A DNA stretch of 38,551 bases from Candidatus Dadabacteria bacterium (GTDB taxonomy: Bacteria; Desulfobacterota_D; UBA1144; Nemesobacterales; Nemesobacteraceae): assembly GCA_026705445.1 (NCBI GenBank), contig JAPPAR010000043.1, forward strand, positions 1 to 38,551, read 5' to 3'. Of the stretch, positions 9,960 to 16,163 are shown piece after piece; position 1 is the stretch's first letter, and each line of letters starts with the position of its first letter. The position numbers were made by a program, and so were the translations under genes. Under the pieces are notes generated by a model, which had not been told where the DNA came from, did not search any database, and worked only from the letters and a program-made list of their open reading frames with translations.

Positions 9960-10220
9960 TTACATATCAAGTCTGACTTCATCAAACGAGAATTTCTGTT
10001 TGATGGTTTCAAGGATTTTTTTCTTTTCTTCCTCGGAAAGATTTTCTCCCGTGTTTAGATGAAAAGACTGCTCAGAGAGAATCAGAGTTCCTATCTCCTT
10101 AATAGGTTCTGGTTCCCCCGCTAGGGACATAGAAAGGCGAACTTTCCCCTTGATTATCTTCCACCCTAGTCCTGATTTGGCAGGAACTAAGTCTATAAAA
10201 ACTGTTTTCTTCTCACTCAT
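9960..10220 (-). CDS. small hypothetical protein
   Basis: 86 residues, soluble, beginning MSEKKTVFIDLVPAKSGLGW and ending in a charged helical segment. No recognisable motif. A GAGGGTAGTCG sequence upstream of the ATG may serve as the ribosome binding site, and a good sigma70-like promoter (TTGACT, 16 bp, TATACA) lies 45-70 bp upstream. This supports a real, expressed gene. It is flanked by the hicB/hicA-stub locus and the secreted-protein gene, all on the minus strand. The function is unknown. Confidence 0.5.
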   Translation of the reverse strand: MSEKKTVFIDLVPAKSGLGWKIIKGKVRLSMSLAGEPEPIKEIGTLILSEQSFHLNTGENLSEEEKKKILETIKQKFSFDEVRLDM

Positions 10221-10264
10221 CGACTACCCTCTTTTTGTGGAATGTGAGTCTCCACAGAGAACAG

Positions 10265-10292
10265 TGTATATAAACTAGGACTGGTTAGTCAA
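10265..10292 (-). promoter_or_regulatory. candidate promoter for the 86-residue gene
   Basis: On the minus strand TTGACT (10287-10292), a 16-bp spacer and TATACA (10265-10270) match the sigma70 consensus at ten of twelve bases and lie about 45 bp from the next start codon. Confidence 0.5.
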
Positions 10293-10354
10293 AACCTCTT
10301 AATCAATGTGACCTTTCTCGATATAATTCCCATTTTATGGATGGTAGGGTATCC

Positions 10355-10387
10355 CCGAGGCCACCTAGGATTTACGCCTCGGCTTTT
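10355..10387 (+). terminator. hairpin, possible terminator
   Basis: A perfect 7-bp stem CCGAGGC (10355-10361) with GCCTCGG (10376-10382) and a 14-nt loop, followed on the plus strand by CTTTTG. It sits just past the end of the hicA stub on the minus strand. The loop is long and the T-run short, so it may be a weak terminator, or simply an inverted repeat at the site where hicA was cut. Confidence 0.35.
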
Positions 10388-10388
10388 G

Positions 10389-10478
10389 TCATAATGTAAC
10401 GACTGCCTTCTTGTCGCTGGTAACCCAACCTTCGTCCTCGGCAATTTTGACTAGCTCTTTCCATCTAACCGGCCTCAT
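10389..10478 (-). pseudogene. hicA: second hicA toxin stub (29 codons)
   Basis: The ATG lies inside the last codons of hicB (14-bp overlap), as in normal hicBA operons. The first 18 residues, MRPVRWKELVKIAEDEGW, match the N-terminus of HicA toxins. The expected continuation with the conserved GSHxxY catalytic histidine is missing: the frame runs TSDKKAVVTL and stops. The toxin is therefore truncated to about a third of its length. The loss occurs at nearly the same place as in the other hicA stub in this window. Confidence 0.65.
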
Positions 10479-10884
10479 GGAGAAATTCCCCTAATTGCTC
10501 CTTAACCAAGTAAGCGGGAATGGATCCTTCGACGGAAAAATCATCATTTTTGCGAGAATCGATTGAGAAGGAAAAATTGTCTTTCGGTATTTCTTCCGGT
10601 GCCAGTTCTCTGATTGCGATAAAGTTGGATCTCGGCAATGGGTCGTTTTTCACATCCCAAGAGGACTTGTCAAAACCCAGTTCCCCAAGTGCTTCATTAA
10701 GAACATTGCGATCAATGCAAGACTCAAACCAAAGACTAACCGCTTCCTGTATGGCTACTAAAACTCCTCTTCTTGTCGGAGCTTGTGTTACAAGATCAAG
10801 ACTAGGACACTTTGCTGACCACGCTTTACCGTCCTTGCGAAGCCAGATGTCGAATTTTACAATGTAAACAGCAGTTTTTTCCAT
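10465..10884 (-). CDS. hicB: HicB-family antitoxin
   Basis: 139 residues. The N-terminal HicB fold is seen in YIVKFDIWLRKDGKAWSAKC, followed by PSLDLVTQAPTRRGVLVAIQEAVSLWFE, the usual strand-helix pattern of HicB antitoxins. The C-terminal half has no obvious helix-turn-helix. AGGAGG stands eight bases before the ATG, and a near-consensus promoter (TTGACA, 16 bp, TATAAA) lies 55-82 bp upstream, so the gene looks actively expressed. The toxin partner downstream is a 29-codon stub, leaving an apparently orphan antitoxin. Orphan HicB proteins can persist as anti-addiction factors or regulators; that is inference. Confidence 0.75.
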   Translation of the reverse strand: MEKTAVYIVKFDIWLRKDGKAWSAKCPSLDLVTQAPTRRGVLVAIQEAVSLWFESCIDRNVLNEALGELGFDKSSWDVKNDPLPRSNFIAIRELAPEEIPKDNFSFSIDSRKNDDFSVEGSIPAYLVKEQLGEFLHEAG

Positions 10885-10938
10885 TCCTAAACCTCCTCAA
10901 AGGGGTTAGAAGTACAAGCCACAATCAACCTCGAGAAA

Positions 10939-10966
10939 TTTATAAAATCCCCCTTTTTGTTGTCAA
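10939..10966 (-). promoter_or_regulatory. near-consensus promoter for hicB
   Basis: Minus-strand TTGACA (10961-10966), a 16-bp spacer and TATAAA (10939-10944). Eleven of twelve bases match the sigma70 consensus, making it one of the strongest promoters in the window. Confidence 0.65.
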
Positions 10967-10986
10967 TCGGATGACAAGAAAGTGGC

Positions 10987-11424
10987 TCATGTCTTAGAGA
11001 GGTAATCTAGAACCTCTTTTTCCTTCTCCCGCATTGTCTCCCTTTCCTTTTTCTTCTTGTGGTCGAACCCAAGCAGGTGAAGAACTGCATGGACTATAAG
11101 CAAACGCAGTTCTTCTTCAATTGCGATCTCAAGCCTCCGGGAGTGACGGAGGGCCGCCTGGTAGGATATCACTATATCACCCAGAAGATCGGGATTTACA
11201 TCGCTTTTCTGCGGAAAGCAGAGAACATCCGTAGTCGTGTCAATCTGTCTGTATTGCCTGTTAAGCTCCCTCATGTCCCCGTCGCTCACAAGTGAGACGC
11301 AGAGCTCGCTTCGGGCGGAGAGATCAAGATACGCAAGTATTTCCTCAACCAAGGACACAAGTTGTTCCCTAGCGGGAACGTCAATGAACCCCTCCCTGTC
11401 CACTATGGATATTTCCATTTTCAC
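10987..11424 (-). CDS. ybeY: endoribonuclease YbeY (rRNA maturation, UPF0054)
   Basis: 145 residues, normal for YbeY, a zinc-dependent single-strand RNase needed for 16S rRNA 3' processing and ribosome quality control. The metal site is complete: H112, H116 and H122 in VHAVLHLLGFDHKKKKE. The preceding segment TTTDVLCFPQ and LGDIVIS are also diagnostic. The start ATG of MKMEISIV has AGGAGGG about ten bases upstream. Its 6-bp spacing to cdsA upstream on the same strand suggests cotranscription. Confidence 0.95.
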   Translation of the reverse strand: MKMEISIVDREGFIDVPAREQLVSLVEEILAYLDLSARSELCVSLVSDGDMRELNRQYRQIDTTTDVLCFPQKSDVNPDLLGDIVISYQAALRHSRRLEIAIEEELRLLIVHAVLHLLGFDHKKKKERETMREKEKEVLDYLSKT

Positions 11425-11430
11425 CCCTCC

Positions 11431-12312
11431 TTACAGGACGGCACCTGCCTCGCTCAGGCGAAAGAAAATCAGGGAAGTATAATATGTGCAAGGAAAGACG
11501 AATATCAGGCTGTCGAACCTGTCAAGCACCCCGCCATGTCCGGGAATCAGGGAGCCGGAATCCTTTACCCCCGCCCCTCTTTTTATAGTGGATTCGAAAA
11601 GGTCTCCCGCAACCGCGGCCGCGGCTATTATTACCGCGTAAAGAACCACCCAGAGAGAAGGAAGAGGGCTGCTGAATATGAAATTCACCACGAAGGCGCT
11701 TACGACCGAAACAAAGAATCCCCCGATGAGCCCCATCACGGTCTTGCCCGAGCTTATATGACTGGCCAGCTTCTTTTTCCCGAAAGCCTTTCCGAAGGAA
11801 TACGCTCCGGCGTCATTAAGAAAAGTGCAGGAAACCGCAAGCACCACGAGGAAAAAGCCGACATCCCCGGGACCCCCGTTGAAGAAACCGTAGTCCCCCA
11901 GGTCCACTCCACCCGAGACATTTCTCAGCAACACCCCGTGGGCAAGCATCCAGCCGAAATATATAAGCGGCAGAAGGGTCATGCCAAGGTCCTGCAGGCA
12001 GTCGCTGAAGTCCTTTTTGCGGAATTCGAGTATTATGGAGAGAAATATCAGAAAGGTGAAAAAAAGGCTCATTAGCATGAAGTCGAAAAACGCGCTTATG
12101 ATCAGAAGCAGGGAAATGGCCGTGATATAAATCTTTCTCGACTTCCGGATATCCGGATCCGCAAGCGCGAAGAACTCAATGGAGCACAGGGCCGCAATCA
12201 GACACATAAGGGCGAGATAATACACTCCCCCGTGGTAAAATATGAGAAGAAGTATTGGTACGGCCACAACGGCCGTAATGATTCTCATGATCAGATTTCT
12301 GCTTTCTGTCAT
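11431..12312 (-). CDS. cdsA: phosphatidate cytidylyltransferase (CDP-diglyceride synthase)
   Basis: 293 residues with seven or eight hydrophobic membrane segments. It makes CDP-diacylglycerol from CTP and phosphatidic acid in the inner membrane, the branch point of phospholipid synthesis. The family signature is clear near the C-terminus: DLFESTIKRGAGVKDSGSL continuing into IPGHGGVLDRFDS, with the metal-binding Asp residues and the conserved Lys-Asp. KTVMGLIGGF is also typical. It is followed by ybeY at 6 bp. The usual neighbours uppS, dxr and rseP are not present here. Confidence 0.95.
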   Translation of the reverse strand: MTESRNLIMRIITAVVAVPILLLIFYHGGVYYLALMCLIAALCSIEFFALADPDIRKSRKIYITAISLLLIISAFFDFMLMSLFFTFLIFLSIILEFRKKDFSDCLQDLGMTLLPLIYFGWMLAHGVLLRNVSGGVDLGDYGFFNGGPGDVGFFLVVLAVSCTFLNDAGAYSFGKAFGKKKLASHISSGKTVMGLIGGFFVSVVSAFVVNFIFSSPLPSLWVVLYAVIIAAAAVAGDLFESTIKRGAGVKDSGSLIPGHGGVLDRFDSLIFVFPCTYYTSLIFFRLSEAGAVL

Positions 12313-12403
12313 ACTGCGTCACACTTACGTGAAATCGCATAAAAATTAAACGATAAAGCAATCAATGCAAATAACGCCACTTTACTCAGACATCGGCCGG
12401 CCG

Positions 12404-13123
12404 ATGAAAATTCTCGTTCTTGCCTCGGGCAGAGGAACAAACTTCGAGAAAATACACTCAAGGCAGATGGAACTTGAGCAAAACGGCGGAAAAAACTATG
12501 GAGCCATAGAGCATGTCTTTTCAAATGACCCCGAGGCCCCGGTTCTCGCAAAGGCGAAAGCGCTAAAGATCGAAATCTCCTCCATAAGTTCCGAGAAATT
12601 CTTCGAAGGTCTTGGGAAGCCCCCTTCGGATGAAGGCGGACGGATTCTTTACGATTCGGCAGTGATTTCGCATATCGAAGGGCTTTTTGAGCCCGATCTC
12701 GTGGTATTGGCGGGATACAGAAGAAGGCTTAGCCGTCTGTTCACCGAAAGGTTTGCAAACAGAATATTAAACCTCTACCCGGGAGACACAACAAAGAACT
12801 ACCTCGTAAGAGGCAAAATCGCGTGCGTCCAAGCATTAGAGAGCGGGGAGAAAACCATAAGATGCACCGTCTACCTTGAAAACAACCCCGAAACAAGGTT
12901 CGGAACCGTGATCGCCCAGTCAGCCGATATATCCCTTGAGGACTTCGCCGTCGGGGACGTGGAGGCGATGGAGGAGAAAATCAGAGAACAGGGAGAATGG
13001 AAGCTGTTTCCCTTCGTGGTCCATGACCTGATCGCAAACGCAAGGGTGGCAATTGACGAGAAAAACAGTATTTACGTTGACGGTCAACGGACAGATGAAA
13101 GAGGCTTTTCGTTATCGCCCTGA
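12404..13123 (+). CDS. PurN-like formyltransferase-fold protein with altered active site
   Basis: About 239 residues from the ATG that begins MKILVLASGRGTNF; an ATG at 12365 would add 13 poorly conserved residues. Neither start has a good ribosome binding site. The N-terminal half matches glycinamide ribonucleotide formyltransferase (PurN): the GRGTNF phosphate loop, FSNDPEAPVLAKAKAL, and PDLVVLAGYRRRLS. The catalytic part is degenerate. The Asn of the N-H-D triad is kept (N123 in ILNLYPGD), but Tyr125 replaces the His, and the region where LDGGP with its catalytic Asp is expected reads NPETRFG. I infer it does not catalyse the PurN reaction in the standard way and may have another substrate or be regulatory. 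It is divergent from cdsA and convergent with nfo. Confidence 0.75.
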   Translation: MKILVLASGRGTNFEKIHSRQMELEQNGGKNYGAIEHVFSNDPEAPVLAKAKALKIEISSISSEKFFEGLGKPPSDEGGRILYDSAVISHIEGLFEPDLVVLAGYRRRLSRLFTERFANRILNLYPGDTTKNYLVRGKIACVQALESGEKTIRCTVYLENNPETRFGTVIAQSADISLEDFAVGDVEAMEEKIREQGEWKLFPFVVHDLIANARVAIDEKNSIYVDGQRTDERGFSLSP

Positions 13124-13125
13124 AA

Positions 13126-13962
13126 TCAGATGCCTCCGTCTCTCAGTTCCTTAAGAAGCGCGACGTCCTTTGCCACTTCGGGGGGCGGCATTTCCACTAT
13201 CATATCAAGATCCTCGAAAAACGGGTTTCCGATCATAGCGCTGAAGCAGTCGATTCCTATCTTCCCTTCTCCTATATGTTCGTGACGGTCCTTGCCGGAA
13301 TTGAACTCGACCTTGGAATCGTTTGCGTGAACAAGTCTCACCGTTTCGGGGGCAAACGCGGCGCCGAGGCTCTCTACCAGTTCCTCTACGCCCTCACAAG
13401 TCCTTATATCGTAGCCGGAAGCGAACATGTGGGCGGTATCTATACAGACTCCGAGACCGTCATATGCAACGTGCCTCAGTATGAGCGAGATCTCCTCGAA
13501 GCTAGCACCTATGGTATGCCCCTGGCCCGCAGTGTTCTCAAGCAGAAGCTGAGTTTTGCCGCTGTAGTTCTCGAGAACCCTCAAAAGGGAGTCAACCACG
13601 TTGTTTATCGCTGTATCTCTTTGGATATCTTTGGCGCTTCCTATATGGGTCATCATGTATTTCACCCCCAGGACGCTTGATCTTTCAAGCTCCTCTCTTA
13701 CCAGAGCAACGCTTTTTTCTCTCAGGTCCTCTTTTCCGGAAGCCAGGTTTATGAAATAGGGGGTGTGAACGTAGTAATCGCTTATGGAGGCCTCGGAGCA
13801 GTTAAGAAAAAAGGCTTCGAGCAGGCGATCCTCAAGCTCCGGGGGTCTGCCGCCTCTTGGCGAGCGGGTAAACATCTGAAAACATTCGCACCCGAGCTGC
13901 CCGGCTCTAAGCGGGGCATTCTCAATCCCGCCGGCTATTGAAACATGCGCTCCGAATTTCAT
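13126..13962 (-). CDS. nfo: deoxyribonuclease IV (AP endonuclease)
   Basis: 278 residues, the normal length of Nfo/endonuclease IV, which cuts 5' to abasic sites in base-excision repair. It is a TIM barrel with three metal ions. Diagnostic segments are the start MKFGAHVSIAGGIENAP, LLENTAGQGHTIGASFEEI, the metal-binding VCIDTAHMFASGYDIRT, and HANDSKVEFNSGKDRHEHIGEG. All expected His, Asp and Glu ligand positions appear to be kept. It ends 2 bp after the PurN-like gene, tail to tail. About 90 bp without a gene separate its start from the mqsA end. Confidence 0.97.
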   Translation of the reverse strand: MKFGAHVSIAGGIENAPLRAGQLGCECFQMFTRSPRGGRPPELEDRLLEAFFLNCSEASISDYYVHTPYFINLASGKEDLREKSVALVREELERSSVLGVKYMMTHIGSAKDIQRDTAINNVVDSLLRVLENYSGKTQLLLENTAGQGHTIGASFEEISLILRHVAYDGLGVCIDTAHMFASGYDIRTCEGVEELVESLGAAFAPETVRLVHANDSKVEFNSGKDRHEHIGEGKIGIDCFSAMIGNPFFEDLDMIVEMPPPEVAKDVALLKELRDGGI

Positions 13963-14048
13963 CGCGGTTCACCCCCGTTTGAGGGCTTTTACAAACTCCG
14001 TATACGAAACATCTTAACGCTTATGTCGCGGTACTCAGGGTCATCAAC

Positions 14049-14525
14049 TCATACCTCAGTCAAAGCCTTATACTGGTCGTAGTACGAACGAGGTTCCCCC
14101 GTTTTCTTGTAGCAGTCAATCCGCTTCACTAGATAATCAAACGCCCCAGGAACTTCCATGGCAACACACAGCAGTTTGTCCATTGCTTCCGACTGGGTAA
14201 CGTCATCGGCTTCATATTTCGAAAACGCGACTGGGCCCCCGCCAAAGATCTTGGCGGCATCCGATTGTGTAAGTCCCAGTTTCTCCCGGACAGATCTGAC
14301 TTCAGAGCCTGTCAATAGTCCGTCGACCTGCTTCTTAAACGCTACCATGTACCGTTTGTTCATACGCACCTGCTGAGCGCTGGCCTGCTCGGAACCACAA
14401 GAGTCACACACGGAAAAGTGTGAGTCTAATTCAGTGACCTTGCCCTTATAATCCACGCGATTTTTACCAACCCTCTCACTCAGATTGCCTTCTTCGCAAA
14501 TCGGGCACCGCAAATCTTTTTTCAT
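14049..14525 (-). CDS. mqsA: MqsA-type antitoxin (zinc and HTH)
   Basis: 158 residues. An N-terminal zinc module has C7xxC10 and C40xxC43, and a C-terminal XRE-type helix-turn-helix spans about 72-125 (GSEVRSVREKLGLTQSDAAK, then a KYEADDVTQSEAMDKLL recognition region). This two-part layout is that of MqsA antitoxins, which bind the toxin through the zinc domain and their own operator through the HTH. E. coli MqsA has 131 residues, so this one has a longer C-terminal tail (GAFDYLVKRI onward). It lies 12 bp downstream of the putative mqsR toxin, the same toxin-first order as in E. coli. A palindrome over the toxin start is a likely operator. Confidence 0.85.
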   Translation of the reverse strand: MKKDLRCPICEEGNLSERVGKNRVDYKGKVTELDSHFSVCDSCGSEQASAQQVRMNKRYMVAFKKQVDGLLTGSEVRSVREKLGLTQSDAAKIFGGGPVAFSKYEADDVTQSEAMDKLLCVAMEVPGAFDYLVKRIDCYKKTGEPRSYYDQYKALTEV

Positions 14526-14537
14526 TTTTCCTCTCCC

Positions 14538-14963
14538 CTACCGAAAACTGGACGGGTGGCAAGATACAATTAAAAGCAGCTTACCCGTCTTGTTAATGGC
14601 AAATTTGACGTAATATTCAGTTGATATTTTTCTGTGAGCCACTTCACTCCACTCCAATCTAAATATGCTGTATGCATCACAGGCCGCCCACGGACCGTTT
14701 TCTTCCTGCTCACACCATTGGGAACCTAAAAATTTCCCTTCACTAAGACTCATACTTATTAACTCGACAATGTCTTCTGGATCAAATCCCCAACTTTGAA
14801 GATCATTCCTGCATTTACGGGTCCAAGCGTGTATATTTTCCTCTTTATCCAGCAACTCCAGAACATGGCCTCTATCATATAAAGGCCCGCCTTTTATTTC
14901 TCTTCTCTGACCAGTTTCCGGTAACTCGCCACCGTATAGACTTACAATTTTCTTACTTACCAT
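14538..14963 (-). CDS. MqsR-like mRNA interferase toxin
   Basis: 141 residues. The identification rests partly on its position directly before an MqsA-like antitoxin and partly on the pattern: a helical segment RGHVLELLDKEENIHAW, a middle LGSQWCEQEENGPW, and a C-terminal strand pair YYVKFAINKTGKLLLIVSCH, like the ribonuclease core of MqsR where YxKxxI and IVSFH strands occur. E. coli MqsR has 98 residues; here about 30 N-terminal residues and a few insertions are extra. The ATG start coincides with the centre of a palindrome. GAGG lies 12 bases upstream, a rather long spacing. If the family call is right, it cleaves mRNA and is neutralised by the next gene. The reading frame is intact, unlike the two hicA loci in this window. 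Confidence 0.65.
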   Translation of the reverse strand: MVSKKIVSLYGGELPETGQRREIKGGPLYDRGHVLELLDKEENIHAWTRKCRNDLQSWGFDPEDIVELISMSLSEGKFLGSQWCEQEENGPWAACDAYSIFRLEWSEVAHRKISTEYYVKFAINKTGKLLLIVSCHPSSFR

Positions 14964-14971
14964 TATGGTAA
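14957..14971. promoter_or_regulatory. palindromic operator over the toxin start codon
   Basis: TTACCAT-T-ATGGTAA, a perfect 7-bp inverted repeat with one central base. The toxin ATG (minus strand) lies within it. E. coli MqsA binds short palindromes of similar size through its HTH. A TTGACA at 14984-14989 (minus strand), with CATAAT inside the palindrome, resembles a promoter, but its start point would fall after the ATG, so the true promoter may be further upstream. Confidence 0.6.
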
Positions 14972-15309
14972 ATATCCTCGCTTTGTCAAATTTTCATATA
15001 AAGTAAATATCACGGTATTCGAAAGACAGATATAAAATTTATCGTCTGAGTCCATCTTCTCCGCTTTCCCATCTAAACGAATCATAATCTTTGCTCTTGG
15101 GTAAGAGTGTTGGAAAACAGATTATCAAAAAGATTTTCATGCTTCGGCAGCGGGGATTCCGGTTTCACCATATCCGTCGGTGGGATGAGTTTTTTCCAGA
15201 ACCCCGTTCGGCGCGTTTACACTGGGAAATTGTGTAGCTGTAATTTCCCTCGTTTGACAAAACCACCCCGTAAATATAACTTGAATGCAGGCTTATAAGG
15301 AGTGGTGGA
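14972..15309. other. intergenic region between mqsR and the arginine decarboxylase gene
   Basis: No supported gene in about 340 bp. A 63-codon plus-strand frame (15107-15298) has no family resemblance and a basic, random-looking composition. The mqsRA promoter (A+T-rich left part) and the decarboxylase promoter (right end) should both lie here. Confidence 0.5.
15254..15280 (+). promoter_or_regulatory. candidate promoter for pyruvoyl arginine decarboxylase
   Basis: TTGACA (15254-15259) and TATAAC (15275-15280) with a 15-bp spacer, about 30 bp before the start codon. The spacer is short for sigma70, but both hexamers are close to consensus. Confidence 0.45.
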
Positions 15310-15873
15310 TTGACCCCTACAAAAGCTTTTGTAACCAAGGGCGTGGGCAAGCATAAGAAAAAGCTCTCAAGCTTTGAGCTTGCTCTAAGGAACGCGGGTA
15401 TCGCACAGTTCAATCTGGTCAAGGTTTCAAGCATATTCCCCCCAGGCTGTCAACTGGTAAGCAGAAAACAGGGACTCACCATGCTCTCCCCCGGGCAGAT
15501 AGCGTTTGTGGTAATGAGCGAGAATTCCACAAACGAGCCCAGCAGGCTCATCGCCGCATCCACCGGCCTCGCGATCCCTAAGGATAAAACGCACTACGGA
15601 TACATCTCGGAACACCACAGCTACGGGCAGAAAGAGACCCTCGCGGGAGAATACGCCGAGGATCTTGCCGCCTACATGCTCGCCACCACGCTTAACGCCC
15701 CCTTTGACCCCGATAAAAGTTACGACGAGCAGAAGGACATATGGGAGATAAGCGGGCACAAGGTAAAAAGCAGAAACGTAACGCAGACCGCGGTAGGAGA
15801 TAAAAACGGGCTCTGGACGACGGTTCTCACCGCGGTGGTTTTCTGCTCGTATGAAGCAAAAGCGCTCAGCTAG
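15310..15873 (+). CDS. pyruvoyl-dependent arginine decarboxylase
   Basis: 187 residues. It decarboxylates arginine to agmatine for polyamine synthesis using a self-made pyruvoyl group. The proenzyme cleaves itself within VSSIFPPGC, between S40 and S41, so S41 becomes the pyruvoyl residue. The flanking [15 protein letters not shown] and the later [13 protein letters not shown] and [12 protein letters not shown] segments are typical of PvlArgDC. The start is TTG: AAGGAG lies seven bases upstream and no ATG lies near. The gene stands alone between intergenic regions, with no speB/aguA homologue in the window, so the fate of agmatine cannot be read here. The family is commonest in archaea and scattered bacteria. 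Confidence 0.92.
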   Translation: MTPTKAFVTKGVGKHKKKLSSFELALRNAGIAQFNLVKVSSIFPPGCQLVSRKQGLTMLSPGQIAFVVMSENSTNEPSRLIAASTGLAIPKDKTHYGYISEHHSYGQKETLAGEYAEDLAAYMLATTLNAPFDPDKSYDEQKDIWEISGHKVKSRNVTQTAVGDKNGLWTTVLTAVVFCSYEAKALS

Positions 15874-16020
15874 TCCGCGTTTCTCATAAGACGCGAGACA
15901 GGGTTTTACGGGGTCAGATTCTGGCTTTCGCCTGAACAGATGTGTCTTGTACCTTTTCCAGAGTTGAAACTGTTTACCCACACGATTTCTTCAACCCGAC
16001 TCACGGCGCAAACTGTGTAA

Positions 16021-16140
16021 CCGGTTTTCGACATTCCTAACGCCAGTAACATAGTTTTCGATATTATGAGAGATAAAACACGGAAATTCGACATAACTGG
16101 AGTTTATATAGCATATTTCGATAGATATAAAGGATTTTCG
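16021..16140. repeat. four motifs at exact 30-bp spacing
   Basis: The block TTCGAyA recurs with its central CG at 16029-16030, 16059-16060, 16089-16090 and 16119-16120, exactly 30 bp apart. Flanks are T/A-rich (TTTTCGACATT, TTTTCGATATT, AATTCGACATA, ATTTCGATAGA). A fifth TTTTCGA ends 20 bp after the fourth. The rest of each 30-bp unit is not conserved. The array lies in the 290-bp convergent gap between the decarboxylase gene and recN, where no gene is supported. It may be a phased protein-binding array or the remains of a tandem repeat. Confidence 0.55.
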
Positions 16141-16163
16141 AGCAATAGGGATATGAAATCTCC

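Noticed and set aside
11362-12075. 237-codon plus-strand frame opposite cdsA
   Set aside because: It is antisense to a clear cdsA with membrane segments and the family signature, and its composition is typical of a shadow frame.
15107-15298. 63-codon plus-strand frame before the arginine decarboxylase
   Set aside because: Composition is random-looking, it resembles no family, and it overlaps the likely decarboxylase promoter.
16021-16140. CRISPR-like array at the 30-bp repeats
   Set aside because: Only about 7 bp is conserved per unit; CRISPR repeats are 23-40 bp and near-identical. There are no cas genes nearby.
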